Below, piece by piece: positions 7,701 to 15,655 of a stretch of 64,000 bases of DNA. Each line of letters starts with the position of its first letter. Position 1 is the stretch's first letter. The DNA lies in NCBI RefSeq assembly GCF_034120055.1, contig NZ_CP139368.1, positions 992,001 to 1,056,000 on the forward strand. Reading direction: 5' to 3'. The translations under genes were made by a program, and so were the position numbers. This stretch comes from Microbacterium rhizosphaerae. Its GTDB lineage: Bacteria > Actinomycetota > Actinomycetes > Actinomycetales > Microbacteriaceae. The notes below the pieces were generated by a model, which saw nothing but the letters and a program-made list of their open reading frames with translations, ran no database searches and was not told the DNA's origin.

Positions 7701-10694
7701 CTGGATGCCGAGGCCAACCCGAGCCCGGTGACCTTCACGGACTACGTGGACCTGCAGGCCGGCGTGGACGACGTCGCCCACGTCAGCCCGCTCGCGAACG
7801 ACCTCGATCCGACCGGTGGAACGCTGCGCCTCACAGGGGTGCGTCCCAGCGTCTCGCAGACCCTCTCCGACGGATCGGCGAACCCGGAGTTCGGCCGCGA
7901 AGAGGCCCTGCTGCGCGGCCGCACGTCGAGCGAGGTGGACATCGCCGCCGGCGTCGCACCGGGCACGATGTCTTACCTCTACGACGTGCAGAGCTCGACC
8001 GGCAACACGGCGCGCGGCCTCATCGTGGTGAAGGTGGTGCGGGATGCGGTGCCCGACTACCCCGTGGTCTCCGATACGGTCCTCACGGCGCAGACGCGGA
8101 GCCGGTTCTCCTCGGGTGTCGACGTGGTCAGCGGCAAGGTGTCGTGGTCGGGCGGCGACATCCGTCACCTCAAGCTCAGCCTCTGGGGCGCTCCGGACGG
8201 CGTCGTCGTGGACGGCGACCGGCTCAAAGGTGCGCCCACCGCGCAGGCTCGCGTCATCCCGTTCGCCCTCAGCGGCACCGGCTCGACCGGCGAGACCGTC
8301 ACGACATACGGGTTCCTGCGCATCCCGGGCGTCGACGACCTGACGATCGCGCTGCGCGCCGATGCACGCATGCCCGAAGTGACGGAGAAGGGCTCGGTCA
8401 CGTGGGACATGGCCTCGCTCGTCGGCCTGCCCCCGGGCGCCCGGCTGGAGGTGGGGACGGATGTCGCGACCAGCGGCGCCCGCGCGGGTGCGGTCTGCGC
8501 CCGCGGCAGCGGCGCGGCCGTCCGCTACGACGCCGGCGAAGGCGCACCGTGGGCCGATGCCTGCATCGTTCCGGTGCGGATCGCGGGCGAGGCACTCGCC
8601 CGCCGCGACTGGACGTACCTCTCCGTGCCGATCCGGATCCGCGCGCTCGCGCCGCAGCCCGAGCTGAGGGCGGCGGCCGTCGTCGTCGGTCCGGGAGAGA
8701 CGGCGAGCTACGACCTCAAGACCATGACGACGTGGCAGGGCCGTACCGACTGGGACCACGTCGCTTACGCCGTGACTCCGCCCGGATCGTCGTTCCAGGT
8801 GGCGCTGAAGGGCACCACGCTCACGGTCACGGGCGCCGACACCGCGACGCCGGGGGCGGAGGATGCCGCCCTCATCGCGATCACGAGCCATCCGGGCGTC
8901 GCGCCTGCGCGGCTCGTGCTTCGCGTCGGGGCCGCGCCGAGCACCCTGCCGCAGGGCGGCACGGCCACAGGCCGCTGCACCGAGGCGGCCGGCTCGTCGT
9001 GCACGATCACGGTCGTCGGCGCGACCGGCGAGGTCAACCCACTGCCGCGCACGCCGCTGCAGGTCGTGGCGGCCTCCGCCGATGCGGCGTGCGTCGGCGT
9101 CACGTTCTCGGCGGTGTCGGCGACCAGCATCCAGGCGTCGTGGGCACAGGATGCGCCGGGCCAGACCTGTGCTGCGACCTTCGTGCTGCGCGACGCGCAG
9201 GGCCGCATCACGGCGGGCGCGCGTGACGGGCACGCCCTTCTCGATCTGCAGGGCTATCCCAAGCCGCCGGCCGCCGTGACGCAGACCGCCTACGGCGACG
9301 GCACGCTCACGCTGAGGGTGGATGCCGGTGACGCGCGCCTCGCGTACCCTGCGCTCGCAGGCTTCACGATCCGCGCGCAGGGCTCGGTCGTGGCGACCTG
9401 TACGGCGGCCGGTGTCTGCCCGCCGATCTCCGCCCCCAACGGCGAGGAGCGCACCTACACGGCCACGGCCGTCAACGCGGTCGGCGAATCCCGAGGCAGC
9501 GTCTCCACCATCGCATGGGCGTACGCCTCGCCGGGCGCGCCCGCCGATGTGACGGCCGCACCGGTCGTCACGTCGGACGGCACCGGCGGCATCGTCTCCC
9601 TCGTCATCCGCGGGATCGATCCCACCCAGACCGGCATGCTGCAGATATCGAGCCCGACGGGCGATACGGTGCAGGTGCCCGTGCGGCGCAACGACTCGAC
9701 CGTCACCGTGGACCAGTACCGCGTCGGCTCCAACGCACTCACTCCCGTCACCGTGACCCCCTACTCGCGGTTCGGCCTGCCGCCGGGGCTCGGCGGATCG
9801 CCGTCCGGCGCCGCGCGCACCATCAACACGAACGGCATCGGAGCTCCCCTCGCACCGCGCCTGACGCTCGACGTGACCGCCAACGCGGACGACACGGTGG
9901 ACGTCGCGGCGACGGGCACCGCTTCCTCGGGCGGCGACGGCTCCACGATCCGTTACGGCATCGTGCGCGACGGTCAGCCGTGCGCCGTGTCGACGAGCGG
10001 CTCGACGGCGGTGTTCCGCTCGTTGCCGGCCGGTTCGCGGTACACCTTCCGGCTGTGCGCGGAGTCCTGGTTCGGCGGCGACTCGTTCGGCCGCGTCGAG
10101 ACGACCGCGAGCGTCAACGCGGTGCAGACCCAGCTGCCCACCGGCTACACCTTCCAGATCGCGCCCGCGCCGCAGATGTCGCAGGACCTCGCCCAGTGGA
10201 TCGTGCGGGATGCGCCGACCTCGTCGCAGCGCGTGCCGCACAACAGCCAGCCGGAGTTCGACGCGTGGCCGTCGACGGTCTTCGACCGTGACCCGGGCAT
10301 CCGCGTCCGGTTCGTCAACAGCGTCCTCGGCACCCAGTCCGCCTGGGTCGGCGTCACCCCGCGTGCGGGCAGTGCGCCGTACCAGGTGCAGGCGCGATGG
10401 GCGGTATCGGCCTGCACCGGCGGCTCGCCGCTCGGCGTCTCCACATCGTCGACGGGAAGCCTCGCCGCCGTCACCGTGGACCGGACGGCCGTCGTGTACT
10501 ACGACACGAACGGGCGGGTGCTCCCGGCGGCCTCGAACGGCGACGTCCCGGTCGGCGCCGCCCGCGTCGCAGGCCTGTCGGTGACGGTCGACTGGTCGGC
10601 GCAGAACTGGGGCCTCGCCCCCGCTGCGGCGACCTTCGGCGGCACGTGCGACCCGAACCTGCCGAGCAACCCGACCCCCGCGCCGACGCCATGA
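4746..10694 (+). CDS. Giant Ig-like/fibronectin type III repeat surface protein
   Basis: 1982 residues. GTG at 4746 overlaps the kinase stop (GTGA). An N-terminal uncleaved signal anchor (about 7-27) is followed by a beta-rich region (about 40-380) that looks propeller-like. From about residue 390 there are tandem cadherin/Ig-like modules recognisable by repeated NDHDPNEDVLSV, DPDGDPLMLV, LDNDVAAAGG, DPDGDAVRLD and NDLDPTGGTL motifs, which resemble calcium-binding DxDxN loops. From about residue 1500 to the end the domains look FN3-like, and the chain ends in a PTPAPTP tail with no sortase motif. It is probably anchored by its N-terminus with the repeats outside. The next gene overlaps by ATGA. 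Partner or ligand is unknown. Confidence 0.85.
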   Translation: MRRRSAIAALVAGAAVVASIVVVSVVWPGLDAKQTPPTDSAVWALQTGSGRHYARVNTAIGELDTVRDVANPSAVAQTDDGAFLFSESFGKLTRIDAALPANLDDEALRAAPSTPAGTVEVATGGRWVAYRTDSGAVWAGALGAAPVQVDAGDTRPLAATAIAVDDGGTLFAYSSASHVVERYAIPTAGAIGRDSVPRPPAADAALALTAAHGVWFLADGNAQRVWRRGADAPASVSFVGDLAPGRAVAQSDAAWIADDAGLVRLPTDGAPPSRAVGGGDRDLGTPARPIVFDGVVHAAWLGRASGTLWRSDRGESELSYGGVSLSGERRPVFTASAASLILNDTRSGWVWNARTGALLPSSQDWTLDERRAPQTQQTAEKATVVIDPRPPVAEPDTFGVRAGRLAALPVLLNDHDPNEDVLSVDPASATGLDPRFGTLTVTDNGQRLAVQVAPGAQGSATFSYRVTDGTAQDGGLYSKPTTVTLTVVGEGVDAAPQWCGVPGCLATWPSPEVAPGGTVSVPVLDGWVDPDGDPLMLVSVDNPSGVGSVAATPTGRVVYQHPNASDAGPRVVELTVTVADTRGRQATKQLAVRIAGEPRITASSFAVTDTQGGGLTVDVAPHVTGTQGHLVLTAVHVLDDAAAQAVPTAGGTTFDLSANAPGTYRVGYTVSDGVSDASATARITLLPRGAPAQLATAPVVAFVHPTQDVTVDVLAAVANPTHRVLLLSDIRPVAESGESLSVDVVGQRYLRISGNTASGAPGLLGTVRYTVSDGTEDQGARIEGEATVSLLPPAPELAPIAVDDTVVVRAGAQVDIPVLDNDVAAAGGTVTLNPASVHSSTPKALAFASGRMLRYLAPSAPGEYRVDYAIYASGSPALADTATVHVTVISNKDNRAPRPVTLEGRALAGETTTIPFSSFGVDPDGDAVRLDRVLTQPESGSATLSADGESLVYAGVPGFRGQVSFTYQVVDSSGMTGTATARVGVLDAEANPSPVTFTDYVDLQAGVDDVAHVSPLANDLDPTGGTLRLTGVRPSVSQTLSDGSANPEFGREEALLRGRTSSEVDIAAGVAPGTMSYLYDVQSSTGNTARGLIVVKVVRDAVPDYPVVSDTVLTAQTRSRFSSGVDVVSGKVSWSGGDIRHLKLSLWGAPDGVVVDGDRLKGAPTAQARVIPFALSGTGSTGETVTTYGFLRIPGVDDLTIALRADARMPEVTEKGSVTWDMASLVGLPPGARLEVGTDVATSGARAGAVCARGSGAAVRYDAGEGAPWADACIVPVRIAGEALARRDWTYLSVPIRIRALAPQPELRAAAVVVGPGETASYDLKTMTTWQGRTDWDHVAYAVTPPGSSFQVALKGTTLTVTGADTATPGAEDAALIAITSHPGVAPARLVLRVGAAPSTLPQGGTATGRCTEAAGSSCTITVVGATGEVNPLPRTPLQVVAASADAACVGVTFSAVSATSIQASWAQDAPGQTCAATFVLRDAQGRITAGARDGHALLDLQGYPKPPAAVTQTAYGDGTLTLRVDAGDARLAYPALAGFTIRAQGSVVATCTAAGVCPPISAPNGEERTYTATAVNAVGESRGSVSTIAWAYASPGAPADVTAAPVVTSDGTGGIVSLVIRGIDPTQTGMLQISSPTGDTVQVPVRRNDSTVTVDQYRVGSNALTPVTVTPYSRFGLPPGLGGSPSGAARTINTNGIGAPLAPRLTLDVTANADDTVDVAATGTASSGGDGSTIRYGIVRDGQPCAVSTSGSTAVFRSLPAGSRYTFRLCAESWFGGDSFGRVETTASVNAVQTQLPTGYTFQIAPAPQMSQDLAQWIVRDAPTSSQRVPHNSQPEFDAWPSTVFDRDPGIRVRFVNSVLGTQSAWVGVTPRAGSAPYQVQARWAVSACTGGSPLGVSTSSTGSLAAVTVDRTAVVYYDTNGRVLPAASNGDVPVGAARVAGLSVTVDWSAQNWGLAPAAATFGGTCDPNLPSNPTPAPTP

Positions 10695-11707
10695 GCGCCG
10701 GCGACGACCATCCATACGACCCCGACGGAGCAGCATCCATGACCATCGCGCACGAACAGGCCACCTGGTTCGCCGACACCTTCCGGCAGCTGGCCGACAA
10801 CGTCGAGCAGTCGGTCATCGGCAAGCGGCATGTGATCGAGCTCGTGCTCACCGCGATGCTGAGCGACGGCCACGTGCTGCTCGAGGACGTCCCCGGCACC
10901 GGCAAGACCTCGCTCGCCCGCGCCCTGGCGCAGTCCGTGCAGGGCACCAACACGCGCATCCAGTTCACGCCCGACCTGCTGCCCGGCGACATCACGGGCA
11001 TCACGGTCTACGACCAGAGGACGGGGGAGTTCGAGTTCCACGCGGGACCGGTCTTCGCCAACATCGTCCTGGCCGACGAGATCAACCGCGCAAGCCCCAA
11101 GACGCAGGCGGCGCTGCTCGAGGTCATGGAGGAGGGGCGCGTCACCGTCGACGCGATCACCCGGCCGGTGGGGGTGCCGTTCCTCGTCATCGCGACGCAG
11201 AACCCGGTCGAACAGGCCGGAACCTACCGTCTGCCGGAGGCGCAGCTCGACCGCTTCCTCCTCCGCACGTCGCTGGGGTATCCCGACCATGCCGCGACGG
11301 TGCGGATCCTCGGCGGCGCCGCGATCGCCACCGGCGACCTCGACGCGGTGATCACGCCCGATGCGCTCGTCGGCATGGCCGATCTCGCACAAGACGTGTA
11401 CGTCGATCCGCTCGTCCTCGACTACATCGCCCGGATCGTGGATGCGACGCGCTCGGCCGAGCAGGTGCGTCTGGGCGTCAGCATCCGCGGCGCGCTCGCC
11501 CTCACGCGCGCGACACGCACCCGCGCCGCGTCGCAGGCCCGCACCTATGCGACGCCGGACGACGTGAAGGCGCTCGCCACCGCCGTCCTCGCGCACCGGC
11601 TGATCCTGCATCCCGAGGCCGAGTTCGACGGTGTCACCGCCGAAGCGGTCGTGGGCAGCGTTCTGCTCGACGTGGCTCCACCGACCCATCGCGAGGCCGT
11701 CGTCTGA
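10691..11707 (+). CDS. MoxR-family AAA+ ATPase
   Basis: 338 residues from ATG 10691, which overlaps the previous stop (ATGA); an internal ATG at 10739 is a less likely start. It has Walker A VPGTGKTS (Lys72), Walker B VLADEINRA (Asp129-Glu130), sensor-like ATQNPVEQAGTYRLPEAQLDRF, and the AAA lid domain at the C-terminus. MoxR ATPases are known to act as chaperone-like machines, usually beside a DUF58 protein and a VWA protein. Here the DUF58 gene follows immediately (1-base gap), but no VWA gene is present in the operon. Cytoplasmic. It may remodel the membrane partners encoded downstream. Confidence 0.95.
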   Translation: MSAGDDHPYDPDGAASMTIAHEQATWFADTFRQLADNVEQSVIGKRHVIELVLTAMLSDGHVLLEDVPGTGKTSLARALAQSVQGTNTRIQFTPDLLPGDITGITVYDQRTGEFEFHAGPVFANIVLADEINRASPKTQAALLEVMEEGRVTVDAITRPVGVPFLVIATQNPVEQAGTYRLPEAQLDRFLLRTSLGYPDHAATVRILGGAAIATGDLDAVITPDALVGMADLAQDVYVDPLVLDYIARIVDATRSAEQVRLGVSIRGALALTRATRTRAASQARTYATPDDVKALATAVLAHRLILHPEAEFDGVTAEAVVGSVLLDVAPPTHREAVV

Positions 11708-11708
11708 C

Positions 11709-13145
11709 ATGGCACCGTCGACCCCCACTCCCGCGATCACCCGCGCCGATGACTCCCGCACGGGCATCGGGCGCACGGCCGTCACCGAGACGACGTCGCG
11801 CACGCGGGTGACGACGATCCCCGCGTCCGCCGGCGCGTCGCGGGGAGTCCGGGGACGCGTGGGCGCCGCCCGCGCGCGCCTGGTGCGCGGGGCTGTCGTC
11901 GTGGCCGCGGGCTGGGGGCGGGTGCGGGATGCGACAGCCTCCGCCGCCCGCGAAGTCGGGGCGAGCGTCGCGCCGGCCGGATGGCTCGTGCTCGTCGCCG
12001 CAACGGCGGGCCTCGTCGCAGGGCTCGTCTTCGGGTGGGTCGAGGCGATCGTGGCGGCGATCTGCGCGGTCGTGCTGCTCGCGCTGTCCGTGCCGTTCCT
12101 GTTCGGTGCGCGCGGCTACGACGTGACGCTCGACGTCGCCCATGAGCACGTCGTCGCCGGCTCCACGGTCGACGCGAGCCTGCGCGTCCGCAACACCGCC
12201 CGGACGACGGCCCTCCCCGGCCGCGTCGATCTGCCGATCGGCGACGGACTCGTCGAGGTCGCCGTCCCGCTGCTGAGATCGCGGCACGCGATCGATCGCA
12301 TGGTCTCGATCCCGGCGCTGCGGCGCGGCGTCATCCCCGTGGGTCCGGCGGTGACGATCAGGACCGACCCCGTGGGCCTCGTCCGCCGGGAGCGCGAGTG
12401 GGACGACATGCACGAGCTGTACGTGCATCCGCGCACCGTGACGGTGCCCGCGACGAGCGCAGGCCTCGTCCGTGACCTCGAGGGCAGCGCGAGCCGGCGC
12501 CTCGTCGATTCGGACATCTCCTTCCACGCCATCCGCGAGTACGCGCCCGGCGACGCCCGCCGGCAGATCCACTGGAAATCGACGGCGAAGACCGGCCGGC
12601 TCATGGTCCGTCAGTTCGAGGAGACGCTGCGCGCCCGCCTCGCGGTCGTGCTGAGCCTCGCCGGCTCCGACTTCGCCTCCGACGACGAGTTCGAGCTCGG
12701 CGTCTCGGTCGCGGCATCCCTCGCAGAGCAGGCGCTGCGCGACGGGCGCGACCTCGAGGTCGTGTGCGGCGCCGAGATCCCGCGGGTCGCGCAGGGCAGG
12801 ATGCGGGCGATCCGCACGCTGTCCGCACCGACCCCGAGGACGCTGCTCGACGAGTTCTCGCGAGTCTCGGCGCTCGAGCGGACGATGCCCCTCGAGGAGG
12901 TGTGCCGTCTCGTCGTCGAGACGATGCCGGACCTGTCCCTCTCGTTCCTCGTGTGCGGCTCGAACGTGCCGGTCGAGCGCCTCCGCAGGGCGGCCCTGGC
13001 CTTCCCCGTGGACACCGCCGTCGTCGCCGTCGTGTGCGACGAGCGCGCGCATCCTCGCCGCCAGCCGATGGGCGCCCTCACCGTCCTCACCGTCGGCGTG
13101 CTCGAGGACCTGTCGGGCCTGCTCGCCCGGGGGGTCCAGACGTGA
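11709..13145 (+). CDS. DUF58 domain-containing membrane protein
   Basis: 478 residues from ATG 11709. The N-terminal 85 residues are basic and Thr/Arg-rich. Two hydrophobic segments follow at about 93-113 and 117-137. The DUF58 signature is clear: IREYAPGDARRQIHWKSTAK at about residues 277-296, followed by a beta strand (LAVVLSL). The start of the domain resembles an integrin I/VWA fold. DUF58 proteins are the standard partners of MoxR ATPases, and the gene sits directly between moxR and the transglutaminase-like gene. The stop overlaps the next GTG. Precise activity is unknown. Confidence 0.92.
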   Translation: MAPSTPTPAITRADDSRTGIGRTAVTETTSRTRVTTIPASAGASRGVRGRVGAARARLVRGAVVVAAGWGRVRDATASAAREVGASVAPAGWLVLVAATAGLVAGLVFGWVEAIVAAICAVVLLALSVPFLFGARGYDVTLDVAHEHVVAGSTVDASLRVRNTARTTALPGRVDLPIGDGLVEVAVPLLRSRHAIDRMVSIPALRRGVIPVGPAVTIRTDPVGLVRREREWDDMHELYVHPRTVTVPATSAGLVRDLEGSASRRLVDSDISFHAIREYAPGDARRQIHWKSTAKTGRLMVRQFEETLRARLAVVLSLAGSDFASDDEFELGVSVAASLAEQALRDGRDLEVVCGAEIPRVAQGRMRAIRTLSAPTPRTLLDEFSRVSALERTMPLEEVCRLVVETMPDLSLSFLVCGSNVPVERLRRAALAFPVDTAVVAVVCDERAHPRRQPMGALTVLTVGVLEDLSGLLARGVQT

Positions 13146-15655
13146 GGCCCGACTTCTCCGGCCTCCGCACCCGCATCGTCGCGGCCGGCAGCCTCTACGT
13201 CGTCGTGATGGCGGCGCTCGCGGTGTTCGCGGCGGCGCCGATCTACGGCGTGCCCGTCGCGCCGGCCTACCTCCGGCTCGCGGTGACGGCTGTCGCGGCC
13301 GCCTTCCTCCTGGCCGCGGCATCCCGTATCTGGCGCTGGGGCGGGTGGCTGGTCGTCCTCGTCGCCGCGCTCGTTCTCCTCGTCCTCTCGGTCGCACTCG
13401 CCGTGCCGCTCACACCGACGCCGCCCGGTGCGGTGGACGCGCTGCGGCAGACCGCGTCGGGACTCGTCACGGGCTGGAAGGACCTGCTGACCGTCGACCT
13501 TCCCGTCGGCACGTACCGCAACCTTCTTGTTCCGGCACTCGCCGTCCTGTTCATCGGAACGCTGAGCGCCCTCCTCCTCGCCTGGCGCAGGGATGCTCGG
13601 AGCACGTGGGCCGCGGCGCCGGCCATCGCCATGTCGGGCTTCGGCCTGTTGTTCGGTTCGTCCGTCGCGAGCGACGCGCTGCGCATCGGCGCCCTGGTCG
13701 TCCCCGCCCCGCGCGAGCTCGCCGTGGGGGCGATCGCGCTCGTCGGCTCTGTCGCGTGGCTCTCCTGGCGCACGCGTGAGCAGCGGCGCGAGGCTCTGCT
13801 CCGCGTGGCTGACGCGAGCGGCATCCGCGTGGCACGAAAGGCCTCGGGAGCCCATGCGCGGCGTACGGCGCTCGCGGCCGGGATGCTGGCCGTCGCCGTG
13901 ATCGCGGGCATCGCGACCACGCCGCTCGTGGCCCAGGGGCGGACCCGTGACGTGCTGCGCACGGCAACCGGTCCCGAGGAGGCCATCCGCACCGCCGTGA
14001 GCCCGCTCGCCGCCTACCGTGCGAGCTTCGGCGACGCCGCCTTCACCTCTCCGCTCTTCTCGGTCCAGCGCGTGCGCGGCCCCGTGCCGGATCGCATGCG
14101 CCTCGCCACCCTCACGTCGTACGACGGCGCGCAGTACCGCGTGGACGGCGGCGACGGCCTGTTCACCCGGGTGCCGGACGGCCGCGCCCCCGATCCCGGC
14201 ACCTCGTCGACCGTCCGCATCCGCGTGGCGGGTCTGCGCGGCATCTGGCTGCCCACCTTCGGGTCGCTCGCGCGCATGGATTTCCGCGGGATGGATGCCG
14301 CGGCCCTCGACGACGCGTTCTACTACGACGGGAGCACCGACGCGGCGGTGGACACGGCAGGCCTGCGGGACGGCGCGAGCTACGACGTCTCCGCGACCGT
14401 CGCCCCGCATCGCAGTCTGGCCGCGCTGCAGCCCTCCGGCGCCCGCCCCGATGTCGATCTTCCCCAGAGCCTCGCCGACTGGATCGCCGCGCAGCACGTC
14501 GCCCGCGACGGCGGCGGTCTGCAGACCCTCATCCAGCGCCTGCGCGCCCGCGGCTACCTGAGCCACGCGCTCGCGGTCTCCGACGGCGGTGCGGCCTGGG
14601 AGCGACCGCTGGGCGACGCGTACGTCTTCCAGCCGAGCGCCGCCGGCCACTCGCTCGCCCGCATGGACGAGCTCTTCCGGTCGCTCGTCGAGCGCAGCAA
14701 CGCCGTCGGCCAGGTCACGCCGACTGCCGACACGCCGTCGGACTCCGCATCCCTCCCCACTCCCTCTCCCCTCGCCGCCGACGCGTCGATCGGAGCCTCC
14801 GGGAGCGCCGGCCTCGTCGCCGCCGTGGGAGACGACGAGCAGTTCGCCGTCGCCGCGGCGCTCGTGGCGCAGGCACTGGGCTTTCCCTCGCGAGTCGTGG
14901 TCGGGGTTCGTCTCACCGGATCCGACCTTCCCGCGTGCGGCGGGGGAGTGTGCACGGGCGGCGATCTCGCCGCGTGGACCGAGGTGGGCGACCGCGACGG
15001 CTCGTGGGTCGCCGTCGATGCCACACCGCAGCACGAGAACGGGCTCGACCCCACGACGACGCGCGAGCGCGACCCCGAGAACGCCACGGAAGTGCGGCCG
15101 CAGACCGCCCATGAGGTGGTGCCGCCGGACCCCGTGCACCAGGACGCCGCGAACGCCGAGAGCCGCGCGGCCGACGGGATCGACCTCGAGCCGCTGTGGG
15201 CGGGCCTGCGCATCGCGGGGGCGGCGGCGCTGGCCCTCGCGCTGCTAGCCGCCCCGTTCCTCGGGATCGTCGGGCTGAAGACGGTCCGCCGCCGGCGCCG
15301 CCGACAGGCGGCGAGTCCGCGACGACGGTTCGCCGCCGGCTGGGACGAATTCGTCGACACCGCGGTCGACTACGGGATGCCGCGTCCCGGCGTCCGCACG
15401 CGCACCGAACTGGCGAGTGCATATGCCACGTCCGGTGCGGCGGGGCTCGCGATGGATGCCGACCGGGCCACGTTCTCGGAGGCGGAGCCGAGCGACGCCG
15501 ACGCCCAGGCGTTCTGGGCGATCGTCGAGGCCGAGCGACGAGCGCTCGGCGAGGGACGCACCGTCCGACGACGTCTGCGCGCGGCCGTATCGTTGTCATC
15601 ATTCGCGTCGGACCGGAGAGGAGACGACGCCGATCGCCGGCGTCCCACGACATGA
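13142..15655 (+). CDS. Membrane transglutaminase-like protein, catalytic residues apparently lost
   Basis: 837 residues from GTG 13142 (GTGA overlap). About six N-terminal membrane helices (residues 10-240) precede a large extracytoplasmic region, one more helix lies near 685-710, and a cytoplasmic tail carries a helical domain. The architecture matches the TgpA/transglutaminase-like proteins linked to MoxR-DUF58. In the core, the position normally held by catalytic Cys (G-D-C-E-Q-F) reads VGDDEQF with Asp565. The usual His of HAWVEV is Ala611 (LAAWTEV). Only the Asp equivalent (Asp626 in VDATP) remains. It is thus probably a pseudo-enzyme or scaffold. The stop overlaps the next ATG. Confidence 0.88.
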   Translation: MRPDFSGLRTRIVAAGSLYVVVMAALAVFAAAPIYGVPVAPAYLRLAVTAVAAAFLLAAASRIWRWGGWLVVLVAALVLLVLSVALAVPLTPTPPGAVDALRQTASGLVTGWKDLLTVDLPVGTYRNLLVPALAVLFIGTLSALLLAWRRDARSTWAAAPAIAMSGFGLLFGSSVASDALRIGALVVPAPRELAVGAIALVGSVAWLSWRTREQRREALLRVADASGIRVARKASGAHARRTALAAGMLAVAVIAGIATTPLVAQGRTRDVLRTATGPEEAIRTAVSPLAAYRASFGDAAFTSPLFSVQRVRGPVPDRMRLATLTSYDGAQYRVDGGDGLFTRVPDGRAPDPGTSSTVRIRVAGLRGIWLPTFGSLARMDFRGMDAAALDDAFYYDGSTDAAVDTAGLRDGASYDVSATVAPHRSLAALQPSGARPDVDLPQSLADWIAAQHVARDGGGLQTLIQRLRARGYLSHALAVSDGGAAWERPLGDAYVFQPSAAGHSLARMDELFRSLVERSNAVGQVTPTADTPSDSASLPTPSPLAADASIGASGSAGLVAAVGDDEQFAVAAALVAQALGFPSRVVVGVRLTGSDLPACGGGVCTGGDLAAWTEVGDRDGSWVAVDATPQHENGLDPTTTRERDPENATEVRPQTAHEVVPPDPVHQDAANAESRAADGIDLEPLWAGLRIAGAAALALALLAAPFLGIVGLKTVRRRRRRQAASPRRRFAAGWDEFVDTAVDYGMPRPGVRTRTELASAYATSGAAGLAMDADRATFSEAEPSDADAQAFWAIVEAERRALGEGRTVRRRLRAAVSLSSFASDRRGDDADRRRPTT

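Noticed and set aside
7017..10736. 1239-codon antisense open frame opposite the Ig-like gene
   Set aside because: Composition is almost entirely Arg, Gly, Asp and His with no domain, and the plus strand encodes clear Ig/FN3 repeats. A GC-rich shadow.
12611..15139. 842-codon antisense open frame opposite the DUF58 and transglutaminase-like genes
   Set aside because: No recognisable motif and shadow-type composition; the plus-strand genes have family motifs and coupled starts.
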